Below, piece after piece: positions 34,967 to 47,298 of a stretch of 64,000 nt of DNA. The position numbers were made by a program, and so were the translations under genes. Under the pieces are notes generated by a model. It was not told the DNA's origin, searched no databases, and was given only the letters and a program-made list of their open reading frames with translations. The stretch lies in the NCBI GenBank assembly GCA_964016875.1, contig OZ024728.1, forward strand, positions 6,746,272 through 6,810,271, in the 5' to 3' direction. The stretch is from Fallopia convolvulus. Its lineage: Eukaryota; Streptophyta; Magnoliopsida; Caryophyllales; Polygonaceae. Within the stretch, counting starts at the first letter, position 1, and each line of letters starts with the position of its first letter.

Positions 34967-36752
34967 GACCTTATCATCCCTAATTTATTTGTAAATATCC
35001 CTAACTAAGCTATATTACCAACATTGATTCGGGTGGAAATGAGTGTTAAAATGAATACTAGAAATGATTTTGGAGCGTTAGTTTGAAAAATTGAACGAAG
35101 GAGATTAAAAGCAAAGGAAAATATTAAAATAATAGAGGTGCGCATGTGTGTTCTTTTTAATGGCAATTTTATAAATATGTTGATACATTCTAATTTGTCT
35201 AAAAAATACCCATATTTCTCTTCCCTTTCATCCACCCCAAGTCCTCAAATCCCTAAATACGTAAACCTCCATTGAAGACACAATATCAACCTCAAATTTC
35301 CATTGCAACTACAATCTCCCTATAAGCTTCAGATCTCTATTATTGAAGACAACAAAATCGTTTGTTTGGCTTGTAAATCACAAAAGAAGGTAAAGGTAAG
35401 AAACACAATCACTATTTTGATTTTTGATTTTATGGTTCATACATATTTCTAGGGTTCATTGAATCGATTTCGGATATGAGTTTAGAATTGAAATTGTTTG
35501 AATCTAAGTTTTTCATTGGATGTAAATTTAATTTGCTATTGTTTGAATTTGGGTGTTGATTTTGGATACTTGTTTGAATTTGAGTTTTGATTCAAGGGTT
35601 CGTAATAAGGTGAGAAAATTTTATAGGATTTGTGGTTCAAATTTTATTGGATTCATGTTGTTCTATATGGTTCATGATTCGTCATTTATAGTGACTATGT
35701 TATATTCTCTAAGTGCATGTATTTTACCTATATGTTCACGCGTGGTAACTATAAGGTTCACGTTTTGTTATGTGGAGGATTTTGCAAGGACATTGAGTTA
35801 TGTGTGTGAAGAAAGAATGGTTGGTTGAATAAGATTTGGAGTGTGATGTAAGTATAAAGTTTCATGACATGCAAAAGGTTGTTATGGGAGGTTCTTTCCC
35901 TGAGTCTAAGATCTCTACTCGTACAATGTGGTGTATCCCAATTCTCTCTTGTTAATTACTTTTGTATATTTGTCGCAACTTGACTACATTTTTGTGCTTG
36001 ATATTTATGCTTAAAATTGAGTTAGGGAAGCAAAGTTCTCAAATATGCACTTGATGTTTATGCAAGGCTAACGTAATGATTCTAGGATATGCTTAGATTA
36101 TATTCTAGTATATGCTTAAATTAGATGAGCAATGAATCCCTTGTTTTATGGTAAGTGCAAGATAAAAAAAACTTTATGAAATGAGAAATGAATACATCTA
36201 ATCACCCACACTCATCAAAGTGGAAGACATCTCCCTCCTTTTCTAACGGTTTAGAGTTGGGTTCATGTATAACATTAGAATGTTCATATATAATATTCCA
36301 ATGTTCATATTTTTCCATTTGAAAAATTTTCATTTATTGTGTTTGATTTTATCCCTCTTGTTATTAATTACTTTTAGGTGATTGTCCCTCTTGATTGCTA
36401 TTGTATTTGTTTTGGTCATTACAAACCTTTATCACTATCTCGCACAACATATTTGTTGATTTTGGCTTTTGTTTTGTGATGGTCTCTGCTACTTTTTTTA
36501 TTATTGTTGATGACTTAAGCTATTTGATGTTTCTCTTTTATTATTGTACACTTGTTATTCATTCTTGTTTTGAAATCTACTTTATGTTGGCTACATTTTC
36601 AAAGTATTTGATTATATTCAGGTTTGCTTTATGTGGTATTAAATTTGATGCAAAGGTAGCTGTTGTTAAACTCCTTTATGTGATATTTAACTCTTGTTTT
36701 GTGCCTCATTTTTGTCTATTTTATTTATGCTCAATTTTAATTGATTTATCAT

Positions 36753-36823
36753 ACCCTATTAGCTCAAATGGTAGAGCAATATGTTCATACACATGGATGT
36801 GGGTTCAAATCCCTCATAGGTTA
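36753..36823 (+). other. tRNA-like segment in MULE copy B
   Basis: ACCCTATTAGCTCAAATGGT carries the A box and D stem. The anticodon stem ATATG/CACAT has one mismatch and a 6-nt loop (TTCATA). The T arm GTGGGTTCAAATCCCTC has a perfect B box. The end is ATAGGTTACA. Flanks (ATTTATC before; CATTCAAAGTCGAGTTTTCT after) match the copy at 30384. Confidence 0.6.
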
Positions 36824-37688
36824 CATAGTGTGCCTATGATATCTCCATTCAAAGTCGAGTTTTCTTATATCATGTTCAAGTTAACATATATTACCTTAAC
36901 GTTTACATATTGACTTTGTATGTTCACATATTGACTTTGTATGCTCACATGTTGACTATGTATGGTCATATAATCACATATTTTCAAACAAGGTCCTTAT
37001 ATTTTACAAAGTCATCAACTAGGATTCAAGCCTTTATCTACAATTTCTCATCCTTGACTTTCATAGTGGTCTCTCTTACTACATTAACCTCGTTCAAAGT
37101 TTCAATGAGAACGTCTCTTAGATTCTTTATTTCCTCCCTTGATATAGTTTAAGAACTTAGTACATATTTAAAATGCTAGGTTTTATATCAAATTTATGAT
37201 TGCACAGACATTTTTCCATGTTCATGGATATATTATTACCTTTACATTCACATATTGAATGTGTATTTTTGTTTAGATAATTCATTCGTGTTCGTATATA
37301 TTACTTTCATGTTCACATATTAATTATGTATGTTCACATATTTTCAAACAAGGTCTTTATGTTTTACGAAGTCACATACTAGCATTCAAGCCTTAAGTTA
37401 CAATTCCTCAGCCCTGACTTTCATTCATTCCTTGGTTTAAAAATGAATGTCTTCCTTTAATATATTAAATCACATTTCTTGAGCAGGTTTGATTTCATTC
37501 TTGCAACCAAGAACAAAATATGTTGACCTTCCTTAAGAATGCTAAATTTAAATCTGACTACTCAATACTAATGCCATCAACACTGTCCATAATTAAATGA
37601 GGCAATTCACCTCTCACATTAAATTAGGATGATGAACAACCTGAAATAAAACAATAATATGATAATAATGAACAAAAGCAAAATATGT

Positions 37689-38030
37689 TCACAATATACT
37701 ACTATAAGGTTCACACAAATATATATGAGGTTCACAAAATATAAAATTAAGTTTCAACTTCACCATGTATAATAGTAGTAGTTTTCTACTATTAGAAGCT
37801 CGAATTAGATGAAGATTGATTGTTTTGAGACTTTGCTTCTTGAAAACCCAATGAATACCCAAAGACATTAAGAAGATTATAACTTTAAATGCTTGAAAAT
37901 CATGATTATGTGCATCAAACCTGATGTATTTCAATGCTTTGCTTACAATTTTAAGAAGCTCTTGACTCTTAAGGCTTTCATCAAACAACTTACGTGCATC
38001 TCATAACTCTTCCACAAAAACATCATAGAA
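37689..38030 (-). pseudogene. Captured exon-like segment, better-preserved copy (unidentified)
   Basis: The minus frame reads LFDESLKSQELLKIVSKALK, FDAHNHDFQAFKVIIFLMSL and GIHWVFKKQSLKTINLHLIR. A TGA interrupts the preceding EEL. The homologous segment in copy C is at 5870-6200. In copy A the equivalent place is occupied by the RPN6 fragment, so cargo differs between otherwise similar copies. Family unknown to me. Confidence 0.45.
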
Positions 38031-38499
38031 ACAATTTTCGAAAATGGACAATGGTAAATCAATAGGAAAGCACTATATACTCGAAACTTAGGATCAAATC
38101 GCACACATATTGATAACAATTGGGATTTAAAAGGTGTAAACAAATCCAAAATTAAGAAAAAAACGAAAATCAAATTCAAAAGAGGATAAATCACATACAT
38201 GAGTATGAATCCATAGCAATAGAAAATTTGATTGAATGGGAGTTTATAAGCTAAGGAACAATCAAAGATCAAAATGCCATAAAAGAGGACGATCGAAGGC
38301 AGCCATGGATGTTCGTATGGGGAGATGAATTGCGGAGAAGAAGATTAGAATAAGCAAAATGACAATTTTGCCCCCTAAGACTTAAAAGTGGGAATAAAAA
38401 ACGCGTTGAATGTGACATGATCTAATGGATGAGAGCCATTTCCAGTTTTCATAGTAATTAAAATTTTATTTTCATATGATTCAAACCCTAGATTTTAGA

Positions 38500-39060
38500 G
38501 GGAAAAAAAATAACAAATTAAAGAGGAACAAGAAGGATATGACCCCACAAGTCCATGGTAACATTACATGAACAATATCTAGTTTACAAGAAGACAAGTA
38601 GAAATTACTTGCAAACAAAGACAAATCAGAAGTCAATTCCCGAACCAATACCCCAGCTTTTGTTGAGTTGGTAAGAGATTCTTATTTTTAGGGTTTATCT
38701 CGTCACCAGCCCATAAAAGCAAAGGGGGGGACTCATAGTAAACTGGTTCGCTCTTGACTTCCTCCCAAGTAGTACTTGCCAAATATTTAATACAACATTG
38801 CTTTTAATTCCAACGACCACACTTACCAACTAACATACTTAACTACAACCTGTCATTTACCATATTACCCTTCTGGTAATTTCCCCAAACCTACCTTTCC
38901 ATGACTCAAGATCCTTTTGTCTCATTTGATGTGCCATATTCCTCAAATTTCGCTGCATCATCAATCACATTATTGATGATGCGGCGAAATTTAAGAGGCC
39001 GGGACAAAGATGTAAAATTTAAAATGACGAAAACACCCCTCTCGACTCCGAGTCCTGTGT
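38500..39060. other. Intergenic DNA and probable 3' UTR of the HDG5-like gene
   Basis: No gene supported. The part near 38640-38720 has a weakly SINE-like GTTGAGTTGGTAAGAG motif. The part near 39060 is presumably the 3' UTR. A short inverted repeat (AAATTTCGCTGCATCATCAA / TTGATGATGCGGCGAAATTT) lies at 38945-38991. Confidence 0.5.
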
Positions 39061-42000
39061 TTATTGCTTCGGGTCACTAGCATTATTGGCGATGGTGGTA
39101 GTGGTGGCGTCACTAAGAGCGGCATTGATTTGGTTGACAGCATTGCACAAGTGATTATTGATGGCAGTGACACTTGAAAGGCTAAGCTTTGCAGTTGGGA
39201 TTATGCTTGCATGAACTTGAAGCCCAACTGTGAGCAGACATCCGCCACCACCTGGCCCACCCTCCTCGGGTTGTGGTGGGCCTGATTCGCTGGAGCCCAT
39301 GGGGATGATGGAGAATCCGATTGGGAGGAGAGGGATGGAGGATGGATCCTCACCGCTCATCACTAGCTGGATGTAGTTGACATCCACTGTGGTGTATACT
39401 ATGAGGCTGCCTGATGAGTCTGTGCAGCTTTCCTGCAGCATTAGCTCTACATTTTGGGAGGAGTTGCTTGCCACCTTCAAAATTATAAACCACCATAAAC
39501 AAATGTAAAAGTTGTCTAAGAAAAATCTCAGAAAGTTGTACTAAATAATATTGAAAAAAAGGTACCAAGCAAATTCTTGCTTCCAACTTTCAGAAAGTAT
39601 TGAGCTTTATAAGGCTCCTTTAGTATCGATATCAAAGACATCAGATATCAGATATGTGTATGAGGTTTGATACTTGATATCTTTGATTGGTATGTTTTGG
39701 ATATCGATCATAGCTTTGATTAATTGTATCAATAGAGCTTTAAGAACTGAATCAATTACTCAAATGATGATCAAAATTAATTCTTACGTTGATGCGGAGA
39801 AGAGAGATGCAGTTGCCTGGATCAGATCCATTTGCAATATGAGCCACTTCATGTAAGGAGTAGCCATTTGAAAGAGCTTCAAGCTGTTACACATTCACAA
39901 AACACAAACACATGAACAAGAAATTTAATGCATAACTGAAAAGATTAGAGCTTTATTGACAAGAGATGAAAATTTTAATACCTGTGACCTTTTGTGCTCA
40001 TTCTTCAAGAGATTGAACACCTCTTCATGTGAGTAAGGCAACCAAGTAGTTGAAACAGCACTCAGAATCACTCCATTTGGCTGACCTGGCTCTGTCACTT
40101 TCCTAGTAGTGATCCTAACTGTATCTTCAGCTGATTCGGAGAGAGCGGTCCATGATTGGCCATCAATTGTGCTTATGTTCATGCAAAACGTCCTTATCAT
40201 CCTCTGTGCCAATCTCATCAAGTTCTTTCTAGCTTCTGGTGATTGTATAACTGCTTTTAAGCACCACAATGAGCTAGCTAGTCATTTTTTGAGATACTAG
40301 TCAATTTTCCAAAGACATGATTTGATCCAAACAAATTTGATACCTCCGAGATCGGATATGTTCCTTGCCATTTGACTAGCAACTCTCTCACATTGCCTTT
40401 GCAACACGGCCAGCCAACGCTTTGCACCAAATGCATTACCATTAGTAACATGTTGCTTGAAGATTTGATGCACCGGCTTCTCCTCTATCAATTCAGCGTG
40501 TTCAACCCATGTAACCTGCAGAGTTCAAAACAATGAAAAACTTAGTGCCTGTTTGGATGCATAATACATGCATTGTATAGCATGTTTCAGGCCTTATAAA
40601 GCCAAAAAATTGAGTGTCGTTTTGGTAAGTCCAAAATATAATGTTTTATAATACATTGATACAATGCAAATTGGGTCTTAGAACTTACTGCATATTAAAT
40701 CATATACTACAATTGAAATATTATAACATAAGCTCTTTAGCTGCATGACATTCAAACAAACCCTTAGTTGTTACATACCTTTGAGTAACCATTAGGCATG
40801 TCTTGGATGATGCATCCAGAGGGACGTCTCTTGTAGCGTGTAAGCGATGTCTGGAGATTGCTGAAGCAGTGAAAACTGTCTATGGGGAAATCAACAACTG
40901 ACCAGATCCCAGCCTCAGTGTTATGGTGGAAGTAGCGAAGGAAATAGGCCTCTCTTGTAGGCACTAAAGGTGTAAGAACTTGTAATTCAGCATACATCTG
41001 TATAAAGATTACAAAACATCAATCACTAGTCCGTTTGATCTTTACTAAAGTATAAGCAATGCGGAGCTAAATCATCAGACTAACCAGATGAAGTGAACCG
41101 CTTGCATGACCAGATGTCGCGGAAGCCACAACTTGAATCGCCTTAGCCCGGGAAACAATTGAAGGGAACAACTCTATCCATTTATTCTAGATTTATCAGA
41201 AACCAAAAAAAAAAAAACAATAGTCAGTATCCAAGAAATTAAACCCATATATTGTAACATATGAGTTGGTATCATAATGTTAACAATAACTTACGACGTC
41301 AAGAAAAGCGTCCACAAGATTAAGGCTATTCATGATAACCAAAGTAGTGTGTCGCGTCGCTTCAATCCTATTGCTATTGTTGTTGTTGTTGTTGAAAGTT
41401 GTGACCCAAAGGGACTCGTCCAGCTGGCACATTTTGGCCAGCTCATCAAGAGACGACAAGGCAAGGTCCATAGCAAGAGACCGCTCCTCATCCAATATAA
41501 GGATCGCGTCTTGGAAGTGAGAATCTTGGTGATGATCATGATCATGATCATGATGAGGAAGGATTGGCATTGGAAGACTGATGACGGAGGGCGGTTCTTG
41601 GAAGTGACGCGAGTATATGCTCATGTCGAGGTCGAGTGAGGGATGGAGGAGTCCAGGTGGCAGAGCCGGTGATGGGTGTGGTGGGCCCATCGATTGGAGA
41701 GGCCGACAGCTGTACCTGCCAGCTAAGCTACAAAGCCTGTCCAACTGTAATATACATGTGGAACAAAGAATTTGGAGATTTTGATATTAGCTAAGTTATA
41801 AGAGTGCAATATTAGAAGTTATGATTAATTGATGTATGAATAATACCTCTTCCTTAAGCTTAGCATTCTCAAAACGAAGTTGTTGCTCATCGTATTCAAC
41901 TTCTCCAAGCAAGGAGGCTCCTCCACAAGTTGGGCAGATTAGACTCCTAATTAGCGCCTTAAGCCGGTAATTATCTGTCTTTAGACTATCATTCTCTGCC

Positions 42001-44093
42001 CTTAATATCACATTGTCCGTTCTATCATGTTGTGCCTATATACAAGTTTACCCAATAACAAAATTATTAATTTGTCCCAAAACGTAATAATTGGCTAATA
42101 TACATACAATGAAACACCCAAAACACTAAGAAATCCTTAGTTTGTGTGACACTTAATATGCTAGTGAAAAGATATCCTGGACATTTTGATGGCATTAGAG
42201 GCTAAAAAGAGAAAAAGGAGGAGTAATTAAGTAATCAAACACGGTTGCATTTATAATCTGAAAAAGTATAGTAATGGCATTTGCATTTGCTCAATATGGA
42301 GGTTGGGGAAATACAGGTGAGATTAAATGCATGCAGAAAGAGGATTACAGTCTATTAATGGTGCACTGCTGGCTCTTTATCTAATGCCATTTAATTAGCA
42401 CAATTAACACAGTGAAAGAGAAAGGGAGAAAATTGGTAGAGTAAGTAAGTTAATTAATAAAATTAATTACTTATTCTCCCCCCTTTCACCACCTTCCCTC
42501 ATTCATTAAATAAAATTGGTAGAGTTAATTAATAAAATTTATTTCTATTTCATTACTACCCCGTTTTATCCTCCTTATCAATACATATTTACGTAGCTCC
42601 GGTTTTGTCATTGTTATGTAAAAATACATACTTACCTCATATATTATAATGCATGAATGATGTTGAACATTTTATGCAATTTTTTTTGACATTTTTGCTA
42701 AGAAAAAAACATTTAATCGAATCAAAAGCTAGTCTTGTGTTTATGGGGAACAGTGCTACACTGTATGTTTCTTCTGTGTGACAACCATAGTGTATTATAA
42801 ATCCAGCTAGCGGGCACCAGAATTAGTACTCGATACTGCAATTGCCATGAATATTGTGATGTGGGTGCTGACACTTCCATAAATTAACCCCTAAAATCAT
42901 TAACTATGGATTGAGATGGAGACTACTGGTGATTTCTTTTTGCATGTATGTGACAAAAATGTGAATGTTAGCTAAGAATTAATCTTGCAAAGTACCTTCA
43001 TTTGGGTTCGACGGTTTTGAAACCAAAACTTGATTTGTCTTGGGGTCAATCCAAGCTCTTGGCTTAGCCTCATCCTTTGCTTGTCATCCGGGTGTGGGCA
43101 CTCCTTAAATAACCTATATTTTAATATATCCAAATTAATTAGTTTAAAAAATCCATTAAAATTCTTCTTTCTTTTATAATAACCTATATTTACAAATTAA
43201 TGGAGATTTACATGTAGACAAAACCAATATAACAAACCTAGTTTTTTAACATTAGTTCTCAAAGGAGTATTAATCATCAAAACACAATTAATGAGGCTCA
43301 AAAGGTAATACTAGCAGAAGTAATGACATGCTTAACCTATTGCTAAAATAAATTAACCAAGTGTGTCAAGCTTAACTAATGACATACTCAATTTTGCCCA
43401 AAATTCTTATACATTATAACTTACAAGTTTAAATTACTATTTCAGCACAAACGAAACCACATTTCTCTAAATCACCCCAAACTAAATTCAAAATTGGGGT
43501 TTTTATATATGGTTTTCTTTTTAGTATAATGTAGGAATATATGTAACTTATAAGGAAAATTGAACAACTTACGCTTCCATCTCTTGAATCTGGCGGGCGG
43601 TGTGGCGGTGGTACCGCTTCTTCCTGGCGGCGGCGGCCCCGGCTGCTCCCGGCGGCAGCTGGCCGGTGATGACGTCGAGCTCGTTTCCCGAGGACATGGC
43701 GCCGGTGGGCCCCCCTTCAAGCTCAAGCTGCTCGCTCCCGGACAGACTTTCCATCTGATCTTGATCCTTATAATTGTTTCCTGATCTCATAAACCCTACC
43801 ATCCCACTTTCTTCCTTCTACATTTTTCAACATCAAATCAAATCACAACTTGTTTAAATAACAAAAACAATTAAACTAAACACAAACCCTAAGAAAGTAA
43901 TTAATTAATTAATTACCGGAAGGAGAGAGGGGAATGAGTGGAAAGAAGGCAAGAAGTTGAAGCTCATATTAGGGTTTTGAACTTGGGAGGAGAAGAGGGC
44001 GTGGTGGTGGTGGTGATGATCTGAAGATGGCGTCACGCATTCTCCAACTCCAATGGATGCTGACGTCAGCATTTGGCCGTGCCCACCATACAT
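39061..44093 (-). CDS. HDG5-like: HD-Zip class IV homeodomain-START transcription factor, HDG5/ROC3-like
   Basis: Eleven exons, all GT/AG with matching phases, give 816 codons: 44093-43917, 43817-43573, 43113-42996, 42035-41847, 41744-41295, 41186-41085, 40997-40779, 40515-40344, 40250-39982, 39883-39788, 39474-39061. The MYGG start and the Pro/His-rich leader fit the HDG5/ROC3 group. Residues ~111-171 form the homeodomain (KKRYHRHTARQIQEME, FKECPHPDDKQR, IKFWFQNRRTQMK). A zipper-loop-zipper with CPTCGG follows, then START (~300-540: VVDFPIDSF, RRPSGCIIQDMPNGYSK, VTWVEHAE) and the C-terminal SAD (MARNISDLG, EVAHIANGSDPGN, ESCTDSSGSLIVYTTVD). Such proteins act in the epidermal L1 layer. Two oddities: the usual MFPRG...EASR segment at the START beginning is replaced by a short Asn run, and the Trp expected after KRSQ is Leu. 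No stop or frameshift is seen. Confidence 0.95.
40547..40762. mobile_element. hAT-like MITE in intron 7 of the HDG5-like gene
   Basis: Starts GCCTGTTTGGATGCATAATA and ends, inverted, with GGTTTGTTTGAATGTCATGC, a common plant hAT-MITE terminus (GCCTGTTTGGATGC). cttagt flanks both sides (40541-40546 and 40763-40768). It is wholly intronic, between the exons 40779-40997 and 40344-40515, and does not touch the splice sites. Confidence 0.65.
42040..42990. other. Intron 3 of the HDG5-like gene
   Basis: The 960-base interval between exon 3 (ending 42996) and exon 4 (starting 42035) shows only AT-rich intron sequence with repeated TTAATTAATAAAATT words (42450-42540). No extra exon or element could be supported. 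Confidence 0.7.
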
Positions 44094-44537
44094 TTTGTTT
44101 TTGTTTTTTTGGCCGGATCTCCCAAATGCTTGGCTCTTTGATTCTTAATTCCCTTGCCAAATTGCAACAAAATTAGGGTCAAATGTCCACAATAATACCC
44201 GGAAATCTTTAAGGAGGGAAAAACAAGAGGGATCGGGAGGAAATCAAAGAAACAATTCAGAGGACGGCCTACTAAATCTGAGGAAGAAGAAGAAGAGAAG
44301 AGTAGAAGGAAGCAAAGGTAACATAAATAATGCAAGCAAGAGAGACAGATTCTTGGCCTACGAGTTGTTGGGGCCTTAAGTTTCGCCAAAAATTATTATT
44401 GAAGAATCCTATTTTTCTTTTTCTTTTTCTTTTCCTTTCAAGAAAGAATTGAGAAAAAAAAAACACACAAATTATGTTTCCCCAACATAATGAACAAGAA
44501 GACCAAACTTAAGGCCCAACAAATAGAACAAGGCCAA

Positions 44538-44638
44538 GCCTTCAGGCATTAATTTGGTTCAGCGTTAAGACTTTGGGATAGTACTCCGAGGTTACCGTTT
44601 CGAATCCCAAGGGCGACAGTTTGCATATTCCTCTAAAA
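44538..44638 (+). mobile_element. Short SINE copy with 17-bp TSD
   Basis: Starts GCCTTCAGGCATTAATTTGG and has GGTTCAGCGTTAAGAC and CCGTTTCGAATCCCAAGGGC, as in the SINE at 7253, but ends early at CATATTCCTCT plus A run. The 17-mer aaatagaacaaggccaa is found at 44521-44537 and 44639-44655. The missing tail suggests internal priming or deletion at integration. Confidence 0.85.
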
Positions 44639-44930
44639 AAATAGAACAAGGCCAAACACTGACTAGTTCATCTAGTTGTCTAAAGGAATCTTGACGAAGG
44701 AGATCACAAAAATTAAAAACACATATTTTTGTAGCAGATCTCCCAAATGGATATTATGTCGTAAGATTTGATGCGAAAGGAGATTATATATGTGAAAGCT
44801 CTAATGGGTGGTCCATGGATCGGTGGATGCTTTTTGGACATTACTTGATTACTCCCTCCGTCCCAAAATAAGCAATGGCCACATGACTTCAATCCTTTTA
44901 CTGATGTGATGATTACTACACTTGCTTGGA

Positions 44931-45330
44931 TTTGTATTTCGGGTTTGACGATGATCCTCTATGAAGAGACGGTTTTGTTTCAAAGGTGGATCAAAGAACG
45001 ATGTTTTGAAACCATTGTCATTTATCTAGGGTTTGTATTTCGGGTTTGTCGATGATCCTATATGAAGAGACGATTTTGTTTCAAAGGTAGATCAAAGAAC
45101 GATGTTTTCAAACCGTTGTCACTTTGCTAACTAGGGTTTGTGTAGATGTTGATATTATTAAGCCTCTAAGGGTTCAATTACAAATAATGACAGTTGTTTT
45201 CATATGGAATATGAAGGTTTTCATTTAATTTGCATTCAATGTGGTAAATATGGGCGCATCTAGTTTCTAAATGTCCTCAAAATCAATTGGAGGTTGTCAA
45301 TGTCAAAAAGGAGACCCCTTCACTAATGCT
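44931..45330 (+). pseudogene. LINE ORF1 remnant (CCHC knuckle) with an internal ~99-bp duplication
   Basis: Two copies of a segment beginning TTTGTATTTCGGGTTTG lie at 44931-45020 and 45030-45121 with few differences. Downstream, VDIIKPLRVQLQI and, after a frame change, YEGFHLICIQCGKYGRI resemble the end of plant LINE ORF1 (DUF4283/CCHC type), in which C..CG..GH is expected; the His has been lost. There are stops and frameshifts. A Stowaway-like terminus (ACTCCCTCCGTCCC) sits just ahead at 44851. Confidence 0.5.
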
Positions 45331-45400
45331 TATTTTACTTGTGCAACCACTAGCTACTTCCATCAAACGTTGTCGTAGTGAGGATCATCCTTGGAAATCA

Positions 45401-45650
45401 CTAGCTATTAGAAAACAGTGTAAAAAACGACGCTTTAATTTATAAGCGTTTTTAGACATAAAAAAGCGTTGAGATTTTCTTTCTCGACTCTTCATAAAAG
45501 CGTCAAGATTTTCGGTATTATATTTTTCCAACACCAAAAAGCATCGAGACTTGCGACACTTAAAAGCGTCGAAAATTATTCTGACACTAAAAAGCGTCAA
45601 GATTTGTCGCCAGTGCTAAATCCTAGCTTCATCCATGTTACATGAAGGCG
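45401..45650 (+). mobile_element. Possible CACTA-type terminus with subterminal repeats
   Basis: CACTAGCTATTAGAAAACAG at 45401 has the CACTA terminal signature. It is followed by at least six AAAGCGTYGAGATTT-like repeats in both orientations (ACGACGCTTT, AAAGCGTTGAGATTT, AAAGCGTCAAGATTT, AAAAGCATCGAGACTT, AAAAGCGTCGAAAATT, AAAGCGTCAAGATTT), as in subterminal regions of CACTA elements. I found no matching TAGTG end, so it may be a solo end. Confidence 0.5.
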
Positions 45651-46005
45651 CCGAGATTTGGACAAAAAAGTGTATGGGTGACTCCAAGAACTACAACAGT
45701 ACAAAGAAAATATAAATCAGCTTACTTACATTACAAAAACTCTAGTATGGTAGTCAATCTTTCTAGGATTAATCAAAAGTCTTTGTGCCAACTTGGAAAT
45801 TTCAGGAACAAAACTTGAAATTAGCTTGATTCAAAGTTTCTATAAGTGTAAACTGCATAATTAGTTGTTTTTCCTTGTTAATACAAGTCAAACATTGCAA
45901 AGAAGAAACACAAACTTTCGATTCAAGATTCCGGAAGGGAAAGTAAATAGAAAACAACAATCAACGAAGAAAACAGAAAACCTAGAAATCCTTAAGCTCT
46001 GATAC
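45651..46005 (-). other. Internal part of an older LTR element split by the gypsy insertion
   Basis: Joined across the gypsy element, the sequence TTAAGCTCTGATAC (ending 46005) and CAGGTGGATTTT (52705) restores, on the minus strand, CCTGGTATCAGAGCTTAAGG, a Met-tRNA primer-binding site. The stretch 45651-46005 would be the leader of that element. No gag or pol is visible. Confidence 0.5.
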
Positions 46006-47296
46006 TGATGTCCGCTTTTTAGTCATGTTTTTAGGGTGTGTTTTTAGTGTGTTTGAGTCTTTTTTTTTAGTTTTGTGTTTTGTTTTGAGTCGTTTATGTG
46101 GGTTTTCGTATTTCTTTAAGATATGGAGTCTACATAAGCTTTGGTGGTGTTTTGTAGGTTTTTAGAAGCTATTTGGAGCACTTTTGAGGAAAAGAGCGAA
46201 ACCGAAGAGAAGCACTTAAGGAAGAGTTCAAGGAACGAAGTTCATGAAGACATTGAAGATCAAGTTTGAGCTTGGAAAGAGATATAGAAATTCGTTACAA
46301 GAACATAGGAAAAAGAATCGAGTCAAACGGAGTTGTAACGAATCCTCTATGCAAATTTTACTCTAAGTTGTTCGAAGTGCTAAACAGGGTCGTTAACGAG
46401 GTACCGCGAGAAGCAACGTGTCCGAGTCGGTGCTATTAATGGGCTTTTATCCTATTTCTTTTTATGTTATTAGATAGATAGAAAGGATATATTTTATTAG
46501 AAGATATTATTTCCTTATAGTTAGATTTAAGATAGATTTATTTCCTTAAAGATAGATTTAAGATAGAATAGTTTCTCTATAAATACACTTGTCCTCTCTT
46601 TAGTTTTCTAATCAATGAAGTAAGGGAGAGAGAGGAGGCGTGTGAGAGGGGAAGAAGAGTGGGATTTGTGAGAAGAACTATCGCTTGGATTCGGTTGTAA
46701 GCTTTTCTTTTTTATTTAATTTAGTTGTTTTTAATTATGCTTTGTGAGTAGTCTTCCTCTCTAAGGTTGGGGTTGAACCCAACCATAGTTGTGCATTCTT
46801 GTTTATGATCATGTTTTGATTTTTTTTATTGCATGAATCTATTCTCTTGCTCTTAATCCTTGAAACGAAAGTTGATAGGAATTTCTCATTCATAGTTGAA
46901 ACGAAAGTTGAAACCTTGAATAAGAATAGTCAAATTAGGGTTTTGAAGTGAAAGCGGATCAATCCTAGTTGAAGTAGAAGAGATTAGATAGTAAGTTTAT
47001 TGATAGTACGAAAGTTGATTGATTTACTTGCTTTAGTTGACGAAAGTTGACACCTTTATGTGATAAAAGCATGATTTTTATGTTTCATAGCATTTGGCAT
47101 GCATAATTGTTGTTGTGGGGATACCTTTACCTTAGAATCTCTCTCTTTCTTGTTAAAACCCTTACTTTTATTGATTGCTTGCGTGATAAGTTACAAAACT
47201 TGATACTGACTTTCTCCCTGCGGACGAACCTGACTCTGCTATACAACAGCGGGGTCTTGATATAAATTTATTTGTTGTCAAGAAACCCTCTCAACA
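46006..47296 (+). repeat. 5' LTR of the gypsy element
   Basis: Nearly identical to 51409-52699. It holds one copy of the palindromic word (GGGTCGTTAACGAGGTACCG, 46387-46406) and a TATAAATA box (46578) followed by the likely transcription start. Confidence 0.93.
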
Positions 47297-47298
47297 AA

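Larger units (their letters stand above)
35018..38490 (+). mobile_element. MULE copy B of the Ulp1-type family
   Basis: Left end at about 35018 (TTCGGGTGGAAATGAG), followed by the TGGCAATTTTATAAAT block seen in copies A and D. The right end at about 38490 (inverted GGTTTGAATCATATGAAAAT) is shared with copy C. Contents: intron-like sequence, tRNA-like segment (36753-36823), the duplicated CAAGGTCCTTAT block (36970-37420), the unidentified exon (37689-38030, minus) and a first exon with GTATGTG donor (about 38215, minus). It abuts copy A with about 50 bases between them. TSDs were not resolved. Confidence 0.55.

Noticed and set aside
36395..36913. 172-codon plus frame in MULE copy B (hydrophobic, Phe/Tyr-rich)
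   Set aside because: Composition-driven T-rich intron-like sequence that even reads through the tRNA-like segment; no conserved counterpart frame in copy A.
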